From Vibrio tasmaniensis (GTDB taxonomy: Bacteria; Pseudomonadota; Gammaproteobacteria; Enterobacterales; Vibrionaceae), in the NCBI RefSeq assembly GCF_024347635.1, contig NZ_AP025511.1, positions 1,302,001-1,366,000 of the forward strand: a DNA stretch of 64,000 bases, given 5' to 3'. The stretch's first letter is position 1, and each line of letters begins with the position of its first letter. Below the pieces are notes generated by a model. That model was not told where the DNA came from and made no database searches. It saw only the letters and a list, made by a program, of their open reading frames with translations. This document shows positions 22,701 through 28,695 of the stretch, piece by piece. The position numbers and the translations under genes were made by a program.

Positions 22701-25700
22701 TTCCTTGTACCAGCAGGTGAAGATACCAATGGTGGCGTGACCGCGATATCTGAAGTGCTTGAAGAAACAGATATGCGTATCGTGGTCACATGGGGTGAAA
22801 GCCCACGAGATATGGACAACCACCTATGGCTCTACGATACAGAGAATGGCAATGAGCTAGACCATATCTACTACCGCGATATGAGCCACGACCTCGGTGA
22901 AGGTAATGTCGTTCAACAAGATGTTGATGACACAAATGGTGGCGGCCCTGAAACCATCACCATTCCAAACTACCAAGATGCGGACATGCACTATTCAGTA
23001 CACAACTACACCAGCAGAAGTTGGGATGTAGATGGTGTTGAAGATGTACAAGTTCAGGTATTTGTTGGCGATATATTGGTTGAAACCTTTAGCCCTGATT
23101 TATCTGAAAACCCATCGGGTGACCACTGGCATGTATTCGATATCGTGAACGGCGTTATTGTTCCAAGCCAAGATGTAGGCACTCAAAATGCGTTCGACTT
23201 GCCAACGGCAGAAGAAGCGCTCGCGAATGAAAACGGCATTGATATCTCTGAATTGCTAACCGGCGATGAAAGTGATGATTCTGGTGATACGGGAGGTAAC
23301 GAACCAAGTGTTGGAGATGTTTCAATTGAAAACGCTCTTATCACGGACAATGGTGATGGTACTTACACCATTACACCGGAAGAGAACTTCAATGGTGAAT
23401 TCTCGATTAGCTACAACGTGGACGATGGTAACGGCGGGGTTACTCCAGCGGAACTAGACGTGACCGTAACAGCAGTTAACGACCTTTCGGTTATTTACGA
23501 CCACGACTACACCATTAATGAAGATGGCTCGCTGACCTTTACCGATGAACAACTATTGGCTGGTGCAACAGACATCGACGGTGATGACCTTTCTGTTGAA
23601 TCTGTTAACTACGAAGGCACAGACGGTGTGTTCACGGATAACGGGGATGGTACATACACCTTCGCTCCAAACGAGAACTTCAATGGCAGCGTCGACCTAA
23701 CTTACGATGTCAGCGATGGCACTGATGTTGTATCGGCGAACATTGATGTTCTAGTGGTTCCAATCAATGACGTACCGGTAGCAGGTTCTACAACTTACAG
23801 CGTTGAAGAAGACGGCAGCATTACCCTAAGTGATGCACAACTTCTGGCGAATAGCTCGGATGTTGAAGGGGAAGTGTTTGTCAGCGATGTCAGCTACAGC
23901 GGCACCGATGGTGTGTTCACTGATAATGGTGATGGTACTTACACCTTTGCTCCAAACGAAAACTTTAACGGTGATATCAGTCTTGATGTCTCTGTGATGG
24001 ATGAAGATGGCGCAACAGCTGAAACAACCGCAGGTATCGATGTTATCGCCGTTAATGACCTACCGGTTGCAGGCTCAACGGCCTACAGCGTTGATGAAGA
24101 TAACGTTATCACGATTTCTGATGCTCAGCTTCTTGCGAATAGCTCAGATATCGAAGGTGATGTATCTGTTAGCGACGTTTCCTACTCTGGCGCAGACGGT
24201 ATCTTCACTGACAATGGTGATGGCACTTACAGCTTCGCACCAAACGAAAACTTCAACGGCAATGTTAGCCTAGATGTAACTGTTGCAGATGAAGACGGTG
24301 CAACTGCTCAAACGACCGCGGGTATTGATGTTATCGCAGTCAACGACGCACCAGTATCAGGTGACTTGGCTTACTCAGTCGATGAAGATGGTTCAATCAC
24401 GCTAAGCCAAGAACAATTGCTTGCTCAAGCATCGGATGTGGACGGCGATGACCTTACCGCTGCGAACCTAACCGCAGGTGATAACGCGACGGTAACGGCG
24501 AACGATGATGGCTCATTTACTATTACACCGGATCCGGACTTCAATGGCGACATTGACCTAAGCTTCGATGTCTCAGATGGCCTTGAAACAGTTCAAGCTG
24601 GCGTTGACCTAACGGTTAACCCAGTCAATGACTTACCAACGGCTGCTGACCAAAGCTTTACCGTTGAGGAAGATGGTACGTTAATCTTCACTGACGCTGA
24701 CCTATTAGCAGGCGCTGCGGATATTGATGGTGATGACCTGTCTATCGCGGATGTGTCTTACACTGGCGCAGAGGGTGTGTTCACCGACAATGGCGATGGC
24801 ACTTACACCTTTGCTCCGAACGAGAACTTCAATGGCGATGTAAATCTTGGCTTCACAGTGTCTGATGGCACTGAGACGGTTGATGCAAACATCGACGTAA
24901 CGGTAACAGACGTTAACGATGCTCCAGTGGCAGGCGCAACGTCTTACCAAATGAACGAAGATGGCACCATAACAATCAGCCCTGAACAGCTAATTGCTAA
25001 TAGCTCCGATGTGGTCGGTGAAGTGTCGCTTGAAAGCGTGACTTATTCAGGCTCTGACGGCTCCTTGGTTCAAAACGATAATGGGTCTGTGACCTTCACG
25101 CCAAACGAGAACTTTAATGGTGATATCAGCCTAGATGTGGTCGTGACCGATGATGACGGTGCAACTGCAACAACAACGGCAGGAATCGAAGTTCTGGCTG
25201 TGAACGATGGGCCAGAATCTGAGGAAGTGGAACTAACCACAGCCGAAGACAGCACCATTCTTATCACACAAGATATGTTGTTAGCTCAAGCTACCGACAT
25301 CGATAACACCGCAGACGAGCTGTCAGCTTCTGGTCTACAAATCGATCCTAGCTTGGGTGAGTTGTTAGACAACGAAGATGGTACTTGGTCATTTACGCCA
25401 AACGAAAATTTCAATGGCGATGTGCCAATGACATTTAACGTTAGCGATGGCCAAGAGACAATTTCAGTCGACGGTAACATTGATGTTACGCCAGTGAATG
25501 ATGCACCTGAAGCACCAATGATTGAGATGCAAGGTGAAGAAGATGTGGTCATGGTGATTGACCCAGCCTACATCGCGGATCAAGTCACAGACCTTGATGG
25601 CGACGAGATCAGCATCGAAAGCATCACGGTTCGTGCTCCAGCGAATGCGACCTTAACTCAGCAACCAGACGGCATGTATCACTTAGTGACTACGCAAGAC

Positions 25701-27884
25701 TTCAATGGCTTGGTAGAACTAGGTTATCAGGCAACTGATGGTGAAGAAGTGGTTGATGGCTCGCTGAATGTGGATGTCATTCCGGTTAACGACGCACCAT
25801 TTAACGTCGGTAACGCAATGATGACCACAGACGAAGATGGCGCGTTCACCTTCGATGCTGGCGACTTGATGAACTTGTTCGGTGACATTGATACCGCTGA
25901 CCTTGTTGTTTCTCGCATTATCACCGCAGACGGTGAAGATGGTGGGGAAGTAACGGACAACGGTGATGGTACTTGGACATTCACACCAACAGGCGATTTT
26001 GCAGGAGTTTCTGACCTACAAGTTGTCGTGAGTGACGGTGAGTTTGAAACGGTTCTCGATGTTCCTGTATACGTACGTCCTGTCGCTGATGGCGCGGTTA
26101 TTTCAACTGACCATGACGGTCCATTGGTGTTCGGTGAAGATGAAACTGGCCACCTAGGGCTGAATGTTGGCTTAGTCGATGATTCAGAAACGCTAAGTAA
26201 CTTGGTGATGACAGGTTTCCCTGTTGGATTTGAGGTAACGGATGGCGTGAATACCGTGATGATCACCGAGCCGGGTCAATACATCGACCTGTTCGACTGG
26301 GATATCTCTAATATTCAAATGACGCCTCCTGAAGACTTCCATGGTGAGTTCTTCGTAACCGTAAGCGCAACAACGGTTGATTACGGAGATGAGCCGGAAG
26401 CGTTTGAAGATGGCATCGATTCTGGTGATTTCGAAACCGTAGCGGGTGATGCCATCATCCTAACGGCGGACGACCTAATCGGTTTGGCTGAGAATGTGGA
26501 TGCTGAGAGCGACGATGAAGTGAAACTGGTTCATCTTGCCGACCGTAGCCAAGGTGAGATTGTCGATAATGGCGATGGCACCTGGACGTTCACACCAGCA
26601 CCAGGCTTTACTGGCGAAGCCGATATTGCTTACGTGGTGGACAAAGATGGCGTACTTCATGATGAGCAAACTGGCGTAGTTGTGAAAGAAGGCGACTCGC
26701 AAGAGAATGCAGCACCTGAAGTTAACAGCATCACGACGACGGAAATCGCAGCGGATGCAACCTTGTCGTTCACTGATGAAGACATGTTATCGAACCTGAG
26801 CGATGCAGAAGGCGATAGCTTAAGTATTGAGTCTGTAAGCTTGATGGAAGGTCAGGGCGTAATTGAGAGCGATAACCAAGGTAACTATCAATTCACTCCT
26901 GCTGAAGACTACACTGGCGATGTTCAAGTTGGGTTTATCGCGACCGATGGCGAAAATCGCATCGAAAGCTTCTTCAATGTGGATATCCAAGGTGGTGATG
27001 AAGCAGTGGCGAGTGAAGGTTACGCCTTAGCTGATGATGGTTCACTAACTATCACCGAGTCACAGCTGGTGGATGAGTTAGGCGTGAGTGATTCTGCACA
27101 AGTTGTAGATGTTGCAGACGCGAACGATGCTGGCTTTTTTGCTGAATCTGGCGAAGGTGAGTGGACCTACTGGCCAAACGAAGACTTCGATGGCAACTTA
27201 GCGATGAATGTTGAAGTCAACGACGGCGGTGAAGTATCAAGCCACAGTTTAAGCATCCAAGTAGCCGATGATTCAGTACAAAGTGATGAACCACAAGTTC
27301 AAGCAGCTCAAGCAACAGAAGAGCAGCCAGTGGAAGTGGCTCAACAAGCTGATGACCAAGCTCAAGATACTGATGCTGAAACGGAAGACAGCGCTGCTGA
27401 TGTAACTGCGGCACCTGGCGATACTATCTCTATCTCGATTCCAGATGAGGTGAGTGGTAACGAATCAGTTGATTATGCGGAAATGTCTGGCTTACCTGAA
27501 GGCGCTACTGTGAGCAACGCACTGGATAACGGTGATGGTAGCTTCACAATCAGTGGCAACCTAGATCAGCCTGTATCCGTTGAACTTCCAGAAGGGTACG
27601 AAGGTACTAGCGAGGTTCAATTCCAAGGTTACGATGATTTGGGTAGTTCAATAGATGGTGCGAGCGGTTCTGTTGAAGTTGAGGTCGATGATCAATACAC
27701 CATGCAAGGTTCTACGCAAGAGCAGCAACCGGACATGGCGGGTATGGAATCTGGTGGCAGCGACTGGACAAGTTCAGGTGGTCAAGATCAAGGTGTTGAC
27801 TTCACGGACGACTCTGGAAGCTTCGATTCAGATTCTCAAACTGGCACTGATCAAGGCAACGACTTCGATCAAAGCTCGATTTAA
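7794..27884 (+). CDS. Giant cadherin-like tandem-95 repeat protein, probable secreted adhesin
   Basis: The 6,696-residue protein has no Sec signal. It opens with a Q/N/A/G-rich low-complexity segment (about 1-170). Dozens of about 95-residue repeats follow, of the pattern EDGS(I/L)..L...A.D.(E/D)GD.L...DNGDGT(Y/F)TF.PNENFNG...VSDG...VNDAP. These are cadherin-like VCBS/tandem-95 modules, commonly calcium-binding. Non-repeat modules interrupt the array: a beta-rich domain (about 1755-2022), a segment with a DUF4114-like FEDLYGGGDADYTDF motif near 2943-2957, a jelly-roll, lectin-like domain (about 4000-4180), and a carboxypeptidase-regulatory plus YfaP-like segment (about 4900-5170). The C-terminal 130 residues are acidic and D/S/Q/G rich; I see no RTX GGxGxD nonapeptides. 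The gene faces the type I secretion operon, its likely exporter. Adhesin function is inferred from architecture. Confidence 0.9.
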   Translation: MAGENNQNNQNEDLNDAVEQTDTNDAGTPSQQQNQQNQQNTIASTVATGAENTDAADEVNQALEDNPSGAGNAEEASASSAAVQEETPESNGGSDAAQSNVVGGAASEAGAENAAGSGGGAGAGAQAVGGDNAESATGGADAEGNEEQGQAARTSAAPSSTSSESGEQQVGDDLDSQTVEETFAVDVQASDEETISEVEDDFDSETVSETFKIQVESENDAPEVEQDLAYIMDEDGSITFTQEQLLEYASDVDGDELVASNVQVGADATVQDNGDGTFTVVPSADFNGELDLTFDISDGQETVSSAIDLTVRPINDAPVPEDKTFEIEEDGTLIFTDADLLTGATDIEGDNLTVEGVTYDGGDGILTDNGNGTYTFAPNENFNGDVNFGFDVSDGTDTVSANIDVSVTAVDDAPVSGDLAYSVDEDGSIRLSQEQLLSQASDVEGDDLTASSLTVGGDATVTQNDDGSFTITPDENFNGDIDISFDISDGSNTVQASADLTVNPVNDLPVPQDQQFSVEEDGTLIFTDADLLTGATDIEGDNLTVEGVTYDGGDGILTDNGNGTYTFAPNENFNGDVNFGFDVSDGTDTVSANIDVSVTAVDDAPVSGDLAYSVDEDGSIRLSQEQLLSQASDVEGDDLTASSLTVGGDATVTQNDDGSFTITPDENFNGDIDISFDISDGTNTVQASADLTVNPVNDLPVPQDQQFSVEEDGTLQFTDSDLLTGATDIEGDDLTVEGISYEGTDGVLTDHGDGSYSFAPNENFNGEVNFSFDVSDGTDTVSANIDVSVTPENDPPVAGSTSYTVNEDNSITISDAQLLATSSDIEGDVSIDSVTYSGSDGVLEINGNGTYTFSPNENFNGEIALDVVVADEEGATDATTAGINVLEVNDPPVAGPTSYTIDEDSVLTFNESQVLLNASDVEGDVELVSISYDGPDGIFSINGDGTCSFAPNENFNGQVQLDVTVRDEDGAEVETVINVDVLPINDAPVSGDLAYNVNEDGSITLSQEQLLSQASDVEGEDLTASDLTVDGNATVTANDDGSFTIVPEANFNGDIDIQFNITDGTDTLQATADLTVNPVNDLPVPQDQQFSIEEDGTLQFTDADLLTGATDIDGDDLTVEGISYTGGDGVLTDHGDGTYTFAPNENFNGDVNFSFDVSDGTETVSANIDVTVTPENDPPVAGSTSYMVNEDNAITISDEQLLANSSDVEGAVSVDSVTYSGTDGVFQDNGDGSYTFLPNENFSGDISLDLIVADEDGSIDETTAGITVLEVNDPPVAGPTSYTIDEDSVLTFSESQILVNASDVEGDVELVGINYDGSDGIFTVNGDGTCSFAPNENFNGQVQLGVTIQDEDGATVETQINVDVLPINDAPVSGDLAYTINEDSSITLSQEQLLARAGDIDSENLEAINLSNDENATIQQNDDGSYTITPDADYNGDLDLNFDIIDNDGGEVQVGLDITVNPLNDLPQAQDQQFTIEEDGTLLFTDADLLAGASDIDGDELSIENVLYTGADGVLSDNGDGTYSFAPNENFNGDVQFSFDVSDGTGSTAAVIDVSVTPENDPPVAGSTSYTVQEDGQITISDEQLLANSSDVEGDVALSSVTYAGDDGSFVDNGNGTYTFTPNENFDGDISLDVVVVDEDGATATTTAGIDVIAVNDGPETSGIQAEVDEDNSITITQEQLLANATDVEGDELTATNLQTNDPDATIVANDDGSFTITHTENFNGELDFTYSISDGDNEVLTTLDLTVNPVNDAPEAGDEIFIQAQEDQTVGVTLREEPALRLDQAPENGIIEANVNDEWVVLEVGQEVPADTEVRFVPSEDALAEGTHTTQIGTFDDNASVDDWGTEVDPYTREFSDGDLTVTVQSNDDPLGAWNGNTHIGHGLGDTDRQGLSGDEKLTVSVEGQDINEISFHLDGLGGWFMEESRHFTEVEIKAFNEDGDLIDSMTYHKEDRGGYETDYTLTVSEPVSYFELGTVQGNGTYVVQNMTVSQTAHDEAVFTSIGVDGSEITETIELNIHAGDNEIELTADLPNITIDTEGSAQFASVVITEEQLLAQASDIDGDDLDIQNLELVGENSEHATLTDNGDGTWTVTPDENFHGEIELGYQVTDGELTDSNIININFESVNDAPIVSGPIVLLTDEDEGITFSADDLLANTTDVEGDTLSISDITYGGDNGDLVDNGDGTFTFMPNENFNGEIDIDYKVFDGTDEVATHLDLTVIPVNDIPVPGEPLHTQMLENGSIIIEAKDLLSGATDVDGDILHVENLLLADPTQGTLTDNGDNTFTFEPTENFSGEVNLTFDISDGQASAPSTATVDVEIVNEGPEVSGPIEAAVDEDGSITITQEDLLSNATDVDGDNLEAVNLATNDPNAVIVENSDGSFTITPSEDFFGEIEFTYDVTDAIETVAADLNLTVNPVNDAPDVPDMSFTTEDGQAITITEAELLAQATDVEGDDLSVMNVTSASDTVEVTDNGDGTYTLTPEQGFFGNVDLTFDVSDGTDVVAANIDLKVEFVNDAPEATPMVADVDEDGSILVTQEMLLENASDQDGDELFATSLETNDPNASIVDNGDGTYTVTPSENFNGDIAFTYEVSDGELSTPNDMTLTVNPVNDIPIVAPGMYHIEEDGSILFTQEDLLSGAIDIDGDDLSVTSINYSGDEGTVTDNGDGTFSFVPEEHFSGDLQFSFTVTDGTDEVEKDLNVHIEAVADAPDLVITDGDGVNVDDEAILVEPGGIVELNIAAALVDQDLSETLTVTVDGVPEGSVIQYDNEGVLNDQDNGITSYNDTEITVTFEGETAGYQNTAGYYKVDEDGNITGVEVVYENASQVDGGGDLVPGQDQFSFQVAEGESFNLFLIPNGHQHNDFDTMQDGQYEFRAEDGSPASMDTVDPQLVFVAADGTETVIQGQNGDAIFHGGSSSQLNQDGIEHTRTTVNEDGELVYGFEDLYGGGDADYTDFNFTIDVGEVNSQIYSGEVTVGPDGTVNLPTTAIENALQIQLPEDFNEQLEVHVTATATELSNDDSETVSQTIYINATGAHVEHAPEAQPVAATVEEDGSITITQEDLLVNARDLDGDQLTALNLATDDESVTITDNGDGTYTLTPDADFNGDVSFTFDVSDGDDVVSTNLELTVSPVNDGPEAQDQAFTVNEDGVLTFTDQDLLTGATDIEGDDLSVEGVTYTGADGVLTDNGDGTYSFAPNENFNGDVNFSFDVSDGTDTVQANIDVSVTPENDPPVAGSTSYTVHEDNSITISNEQLLANSSDIEGEVAIDSVTYSGSDGVLEINGNGTYTFSPNENFNGEVSLDVVVVDEDDAAVSTSAGITVLEVNDPPVAGSTSYTIDEDSVLTFNESQVLLNASDIEGDVQLVEINYDGPDGIFSINGDGTCSFAPNENFNGQVQLDVTIQDEDGAQVDTFITVDVLPINDVPVSGDLAYSVDEDGSITISQEQLLAQASDVEGDDLTASNLIVDGDATVTANDDGSFTIMPDANFNGDIDLTFDINDGADTLVATADLTVNPVNDLPQPQDQTFSIGEDGVLNFTDEDLLTGATDIDGDDLSVEGVTYTGADGVLTDNGDGSYSFAPNENFNGDVNFSFDVSDGTDTVQANIDVSVTPENDPPVAGSTSYTVHEDNSITISNEQLLANSSDIEGEVAIDSVAYSGADGVFEDNGNGTYTFSPNENFNGEVSLDVVVTDEDGATEATTAGITVLEVNDPPIAGSTSYSVNEDEVITISSEQLLANASDIEGEVAIDSVNYTGSDGIFTDNGDGTFSFAPNANFDGDVSLDVVVTDEDGATVATSASIDVLPVNDAPVSGDLAYSVDEDGSITISQEQLLAQASDVDGDDLTAANLTVGGDASVTANDDGSFTITPDANFNGDIDLNFDITDGDATIQATADLTVNPVNDLPTVGEPQFVTQEDTSFTFTEEQLLQNAGDIDGDNLSVENVASDSGTLVDNGDGTYTFAPNENFDGNVNVTFDVNDGTATVPAEATIDVQSVADMPELSIASDLVIASDNFESGSNGWNTGTESSQGFESGDMLGRIGGTGGDEAVIKTYDIPSDVSEVNISFSFYEIDSWDGESFQIFVGGEELTTLDNSAFQTQDGTTTLYDSAGNEVGEVVHGLSQGEGFSGWNDQAHQINLTVPVEDGQLELGFGSTLNQGVSDESFGIDNIEITVSDADYQIIGTEDTPVPLDIDAALTDTDGSENLAILIEDVPEGSSLSAGTDNGDGTWSLQPEELAGLEFIPSGDFNGDVVLTVNATSTDVDTGTTATATQDVTIHISPANDAPEVDGDISAVTAEDNSITLTQEQLLEHAVDIDGDDLSAINLTTNDENATVEMNDDGSFTITPSENFNGNIEFSYDVTDGEEMVAAGLDLTVTPVNDAPEPQDQAFTIGEDGVLNFTDADLLTGATDVEGDDLAVEDVTYTGADGVLTDNGDGSYSFAPNENFNGDVNFSFDVSDGTDTVQANIDVSVTPENDPPVAGSTSYTVHEDNSITISNEQLLANSSDIEGEVAIDSVAYSGSDGVFEDNGNGTYTFSPNENFNGEVSLDVVVTDEDGATEATTAGITVLEVNDPPIAGSTSYSVNEDEVITISSDQLLANASDIEGEVAIDSVNYTGADGIFTDNGNGTFSFAPNANFDGDVSLDVVVTDEDGATTATTASIDVLPINDPPVSGDLAYSIDEDGSITLTQEQLLSQASDVDGDDLTASNLSAGDNASVVDNGDGTFTVTPDADFNGNIDLSFDISDGTESIVANADLTVNPINDLPTSDDVYANVDEDNIITITQEQLLANAADIEGDDLVASDLTLVGDDATIVDNGDGTFSITPSENFNGYIDVAYSISDGDTPIAANLGLTVDPVNDAPIVSADVAITIEEDGSYTITQEELLQFATDIEDDDMTAIIGEQGDETTVTGTVLDAETGSPVVGADVTMTDNAGHSYTTVTDQSGHYSVSGPVVDQGTVTIEQEGSITSSFLVPAGEDTNGGVTAISEVLEETDMRIVVTWGESPRDMDNHLWLYDTENGNELDHIYYRDMSHDLGEGNVVQQDVDDTNGGGPETITIPNYQDADMHYSVHNYTSRSWDVDGVEDVQVQVFVGDILVETFSPDLSENPSGDHWHVFDIVNGVIVPSQDVGTQNAFDLPTAEEALANENGIDISELLTGDESDDSGDTGGNEPSVGDVSIENALITDNGDGTYTITPEENFNGEFSISYNVDDGNGGVTPAELDVTVTAVNDLSVIYDHDYTINEDGSLTFTDEQLLAGATDIDGDDLSVESVNYEGTDGVFTDNGDGTYTFAPNENFNGSVDLTYDVSDGTDVVSANIDVLVVPINDVPVAGSTTYSVEEDGSITLSDAQLLANSSDVEGEVFVSDVSYSGTDGVFTDNGDGTYTFAPNENFNGDISLDVSVMDEDGATAETTAGIDVIAVNDLPVAGSTAYSVDEDNVITISDAQLLANSSDIEGDVSVSDVSYSGADGIFTDNGDGTYSFAPNENFNGNVSLDVTVADEDGATAQTTAGIDVIAVNDAPVSGDLAYSVDEDGSITLSQEQLLAQASDVDGDDLTAANLTAGDNATVTANDDGSFTITPDPDFNGDIDLSFDVSDGLETVQAGVDLTVNPVNDLPTAADQSFTVEEDGTLIFTDADLLAGAADIDGDDLSIADVSYTGAEGVFTDNGDGTYTFAPNENFNGDVNLGFTVSDGTETVDANIDVTVTDVNDAPVAGATSYQMNEDGTITISPEQLIANSSDVVGEVSLESVTYSGSDGSLVQNDNGSVTFTPNENFNGDISLDVVVTDDDGATATTTAGIEVLAVNDGPESEEVELTTAEDSTILITQDMLLAQATDIDNTADELSASGLQIDPSLGELLDNEDGTWSFTPNENFNGDVPMTFNVSDGQETISVDGNIDVTPVNDAPEAPMIEMQGEEDVVMVIDPAYIADQVTDLDGDEISIESITVRAPANATLTQQPDGMYHLVTTQDFNGLVELGYQATDGEEVVDGSLNVDVIPVNDAPFNVGNAMMTTDEDGAFTFDAGDLMNLFGDIDTADLVVSRIITADGEDGGEVTDNGDGTWTFTPTGDFAGVSDLQVVVSDGEFETVLDVPVYVRPVADGAVISTDHDGPLVFGEDETGHLGLNVGLVDDSETLSNLVMTGFPVGFEVTDGVNTVMITEPGQYIDLFDWDISNIQMTPPEDFHGEFFVTVSATTVDYGDEPEAFEDGIDSGDFETVAGDAIILTADDLIGLAENVDAESDDEVKLVHLADRSQGEIVDNGDGTWTFTPAPGFTGEADIAYVVDKDGVLHDEQTGVVVKEGDSQENAAPEVNSITTTEIAADATLSFTDEDMLSNLSDAEGDSLSIESVSLMEGQGVIESDNQGNYQFTPAEDYTGDVQVGFIATDGENRIESFFNVDIQGGDEAVASEGYALADDGSLTITESQLVDELGVSDSAQVVDVADANDAGFFAESGEGEWTYWPNEDFDGNLAMNVEVNDGGEVSSHSLSIQVADDSVQSDEPQVQAAQATEEQPVEVAQQADDQAQDTDAETEDSAADVTAAPGDTISISIPDEVSGNESVDYAEMSGLPEGATVSNALDNGDGSFTISGNLDQPVSVELPEGYEGTSEVQFQGYDDLGSSIDGASGSVEVEVDDQYTMQGSTQEQQPDMAGMESGGSDWTSSGGQDQGVDFTDDSGSFDSDSQTGTDQGNDFDQSSI
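8784..9929 (+). repeat. Near-perfect 573-bp tandem duplication (two repeat modules)
   Basis: Bases 8784-9356 and 9357-9929 encode nearly the same 191 residues, each one pair of cadherin-like modules (from the EDGTLIFTDADLL motif to NDLPVPQDQ). Most differences are synonymous. A third copy starting at 9930 is more diverged. This is a recent in-frame duplication inside the giant gene. Confidence 0.85.
18361..21840 (+). repeat. Dispersed 900-bp duplication within the giant gene, 2,580 bp apart
   Basis: Bases 18361-19260 and 20941-21840 align at a constant offset of 2,580 bp (860 codons) with no gap I can see. Stretches such as 18541-18600 and 21121-21180 are identical. The unique lectin-like module lies between the copies, so a block of about three repeats was copied around it or duplicated together with it. 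Confidence 0.82.
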
Positions 27885-27941
27885 TCGAGAGGGCTTGGTT
27901 TTAGTCTGAACCGACATTTAGTCTAAACCAACAAGAAGATA

Positions 27942-28002
27942 GGGCAGTGTAAAGCTGCCCTCATCAAAGCCATGTAGTGTCATTGATGCATGGCTTTTTT
28001 AT
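27942..28002 (+). terminator. Rho-independent terminator of the giant gene
   Basis: Two hairpins follow the stop. The first is GGGCAG/CTGCCC at 27942-27960. The second has a 9-bp stem, AAAGCCATG (27966-27974) with CATGGCTTT (27989-27997), running straight into a T tract. Confidence 0.85.
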
Positions 28003-28103
28003 TGTTTGTTGTTCTAAATAATATTGTTTGTTCGCTAAATAAATTTGAGAACAAGTAAAAATGTCCTTAATTATTAGAAGAGTTAATTAAAAGGAGGGAC
28101 GAC

Positions 28104-28457
28104 ATGTATCGATATGTCAGTTCACCGCAAGCGTCGAAGTACATTGTGCCACCGCCTCAACATCGTGAGTTGTCGAGTGTGGATGTGCCTGAATCTGAAT
28201 TAGAGATGCGAGAAATATTGAATAATTGGTTTGCCGATGGTTTAGCGCCGATTATTGAAAATGAAGATGAGTATATTTCAGTAAGCGATCAAGTTCGATT
28301 TGAGAAACTCAGCGGCACGGTTGGAATGTTATTGCGGAACAAAGATTATTACTTCGCAGCGAGGCGAATCTTGTCGGTGTGGGAACAAGACTGCCTTGAA
28401 ACTACCTATGTGAATTACCTGATTCTACGTAGTGAGCGAACCGGTTCGTTAAGGTGA
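28104..28457 (+). CDS. Small protein of unknown function
   Basis: The 117-residue product is preceded by a very strong ribosome-binding site (AAGGAGGGA at 28091-28099), which supports the ATG. I do not recognise the family. The sequence is soluble-looking, with an acidic helical middle (ESELEMREILNNWF) and a C-terminal half rich in aromatic and basic residues (YYFAARRILSVWEQD). It lies between the giant gene's terminator and a convergent sigma-factor gene and has its own 100-bp leader. Its position suggests a role linked to the secretion locus or to expression of the sigma factor, but that is only proximity. Confidence 0.75.
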   Translation: MYRYVSSPQASKYIVPPPQHRELSSVDVPESELEMREILNNWFADGLAPIIENEDEYISVSDQVRFEKLSGTVGMLLRNKDYYFAARRILSVWEQDCLETTYVNYLILRSERTGSLR

Positions 28458-28627
28458 GTGAACGAAGGCTTTGGCCTGTTTGCCATGATGGCTTGTTTTG
28501 AGAGCTTTTGATGGCTCGAGTTTTGCCAAGACAGCAGATAAACAAAAGGGCAAGCTTTTGAGGCTCACCCTGGGATTGTTCTTTAAATGTCTGATTTAGC
28601 TAACTAGCGTTCTGGCTGCTAAGCTTT
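28458..28627. other. Intergenic region without a recognised gene
   Basis: Between the small gene's stop and the octamer repeat I see only weak dyads and no open reading frame with a ribosome-binding site. No clear terminator for the small gene was found. Confidence 0.4.
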
Positions 28628-28689
28628 TTGCTTGGTTGCTTGGTTGCTTGGTTGCTTGGTTGCTTGGTTGCTTGGTTGCTTGGTTGCTT
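28628..28689. repeat. Octamer microsatellite (TTGCTTGG) of 7.75 copies
   Basis: Seven perfect copies of TTGCTTGG run from 28628 to 28683, followed by a partial copy. The array ends 6 bp beyond the stop codon of the sigma-factor gene, inside its 3' untranslated region. Perfect short tandem arrays like this are prone to slippage and copy-number change. Confidence 0.95.
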
Positions 28690-28695
28690 AATGGC

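Noticed and set aside
28628..28689. CRISPR-like array
   Set aside because: The unit is 8 bp with no spacers, so it is a microsatellite. I saw no CRISPR repeats or cas genes in the window.
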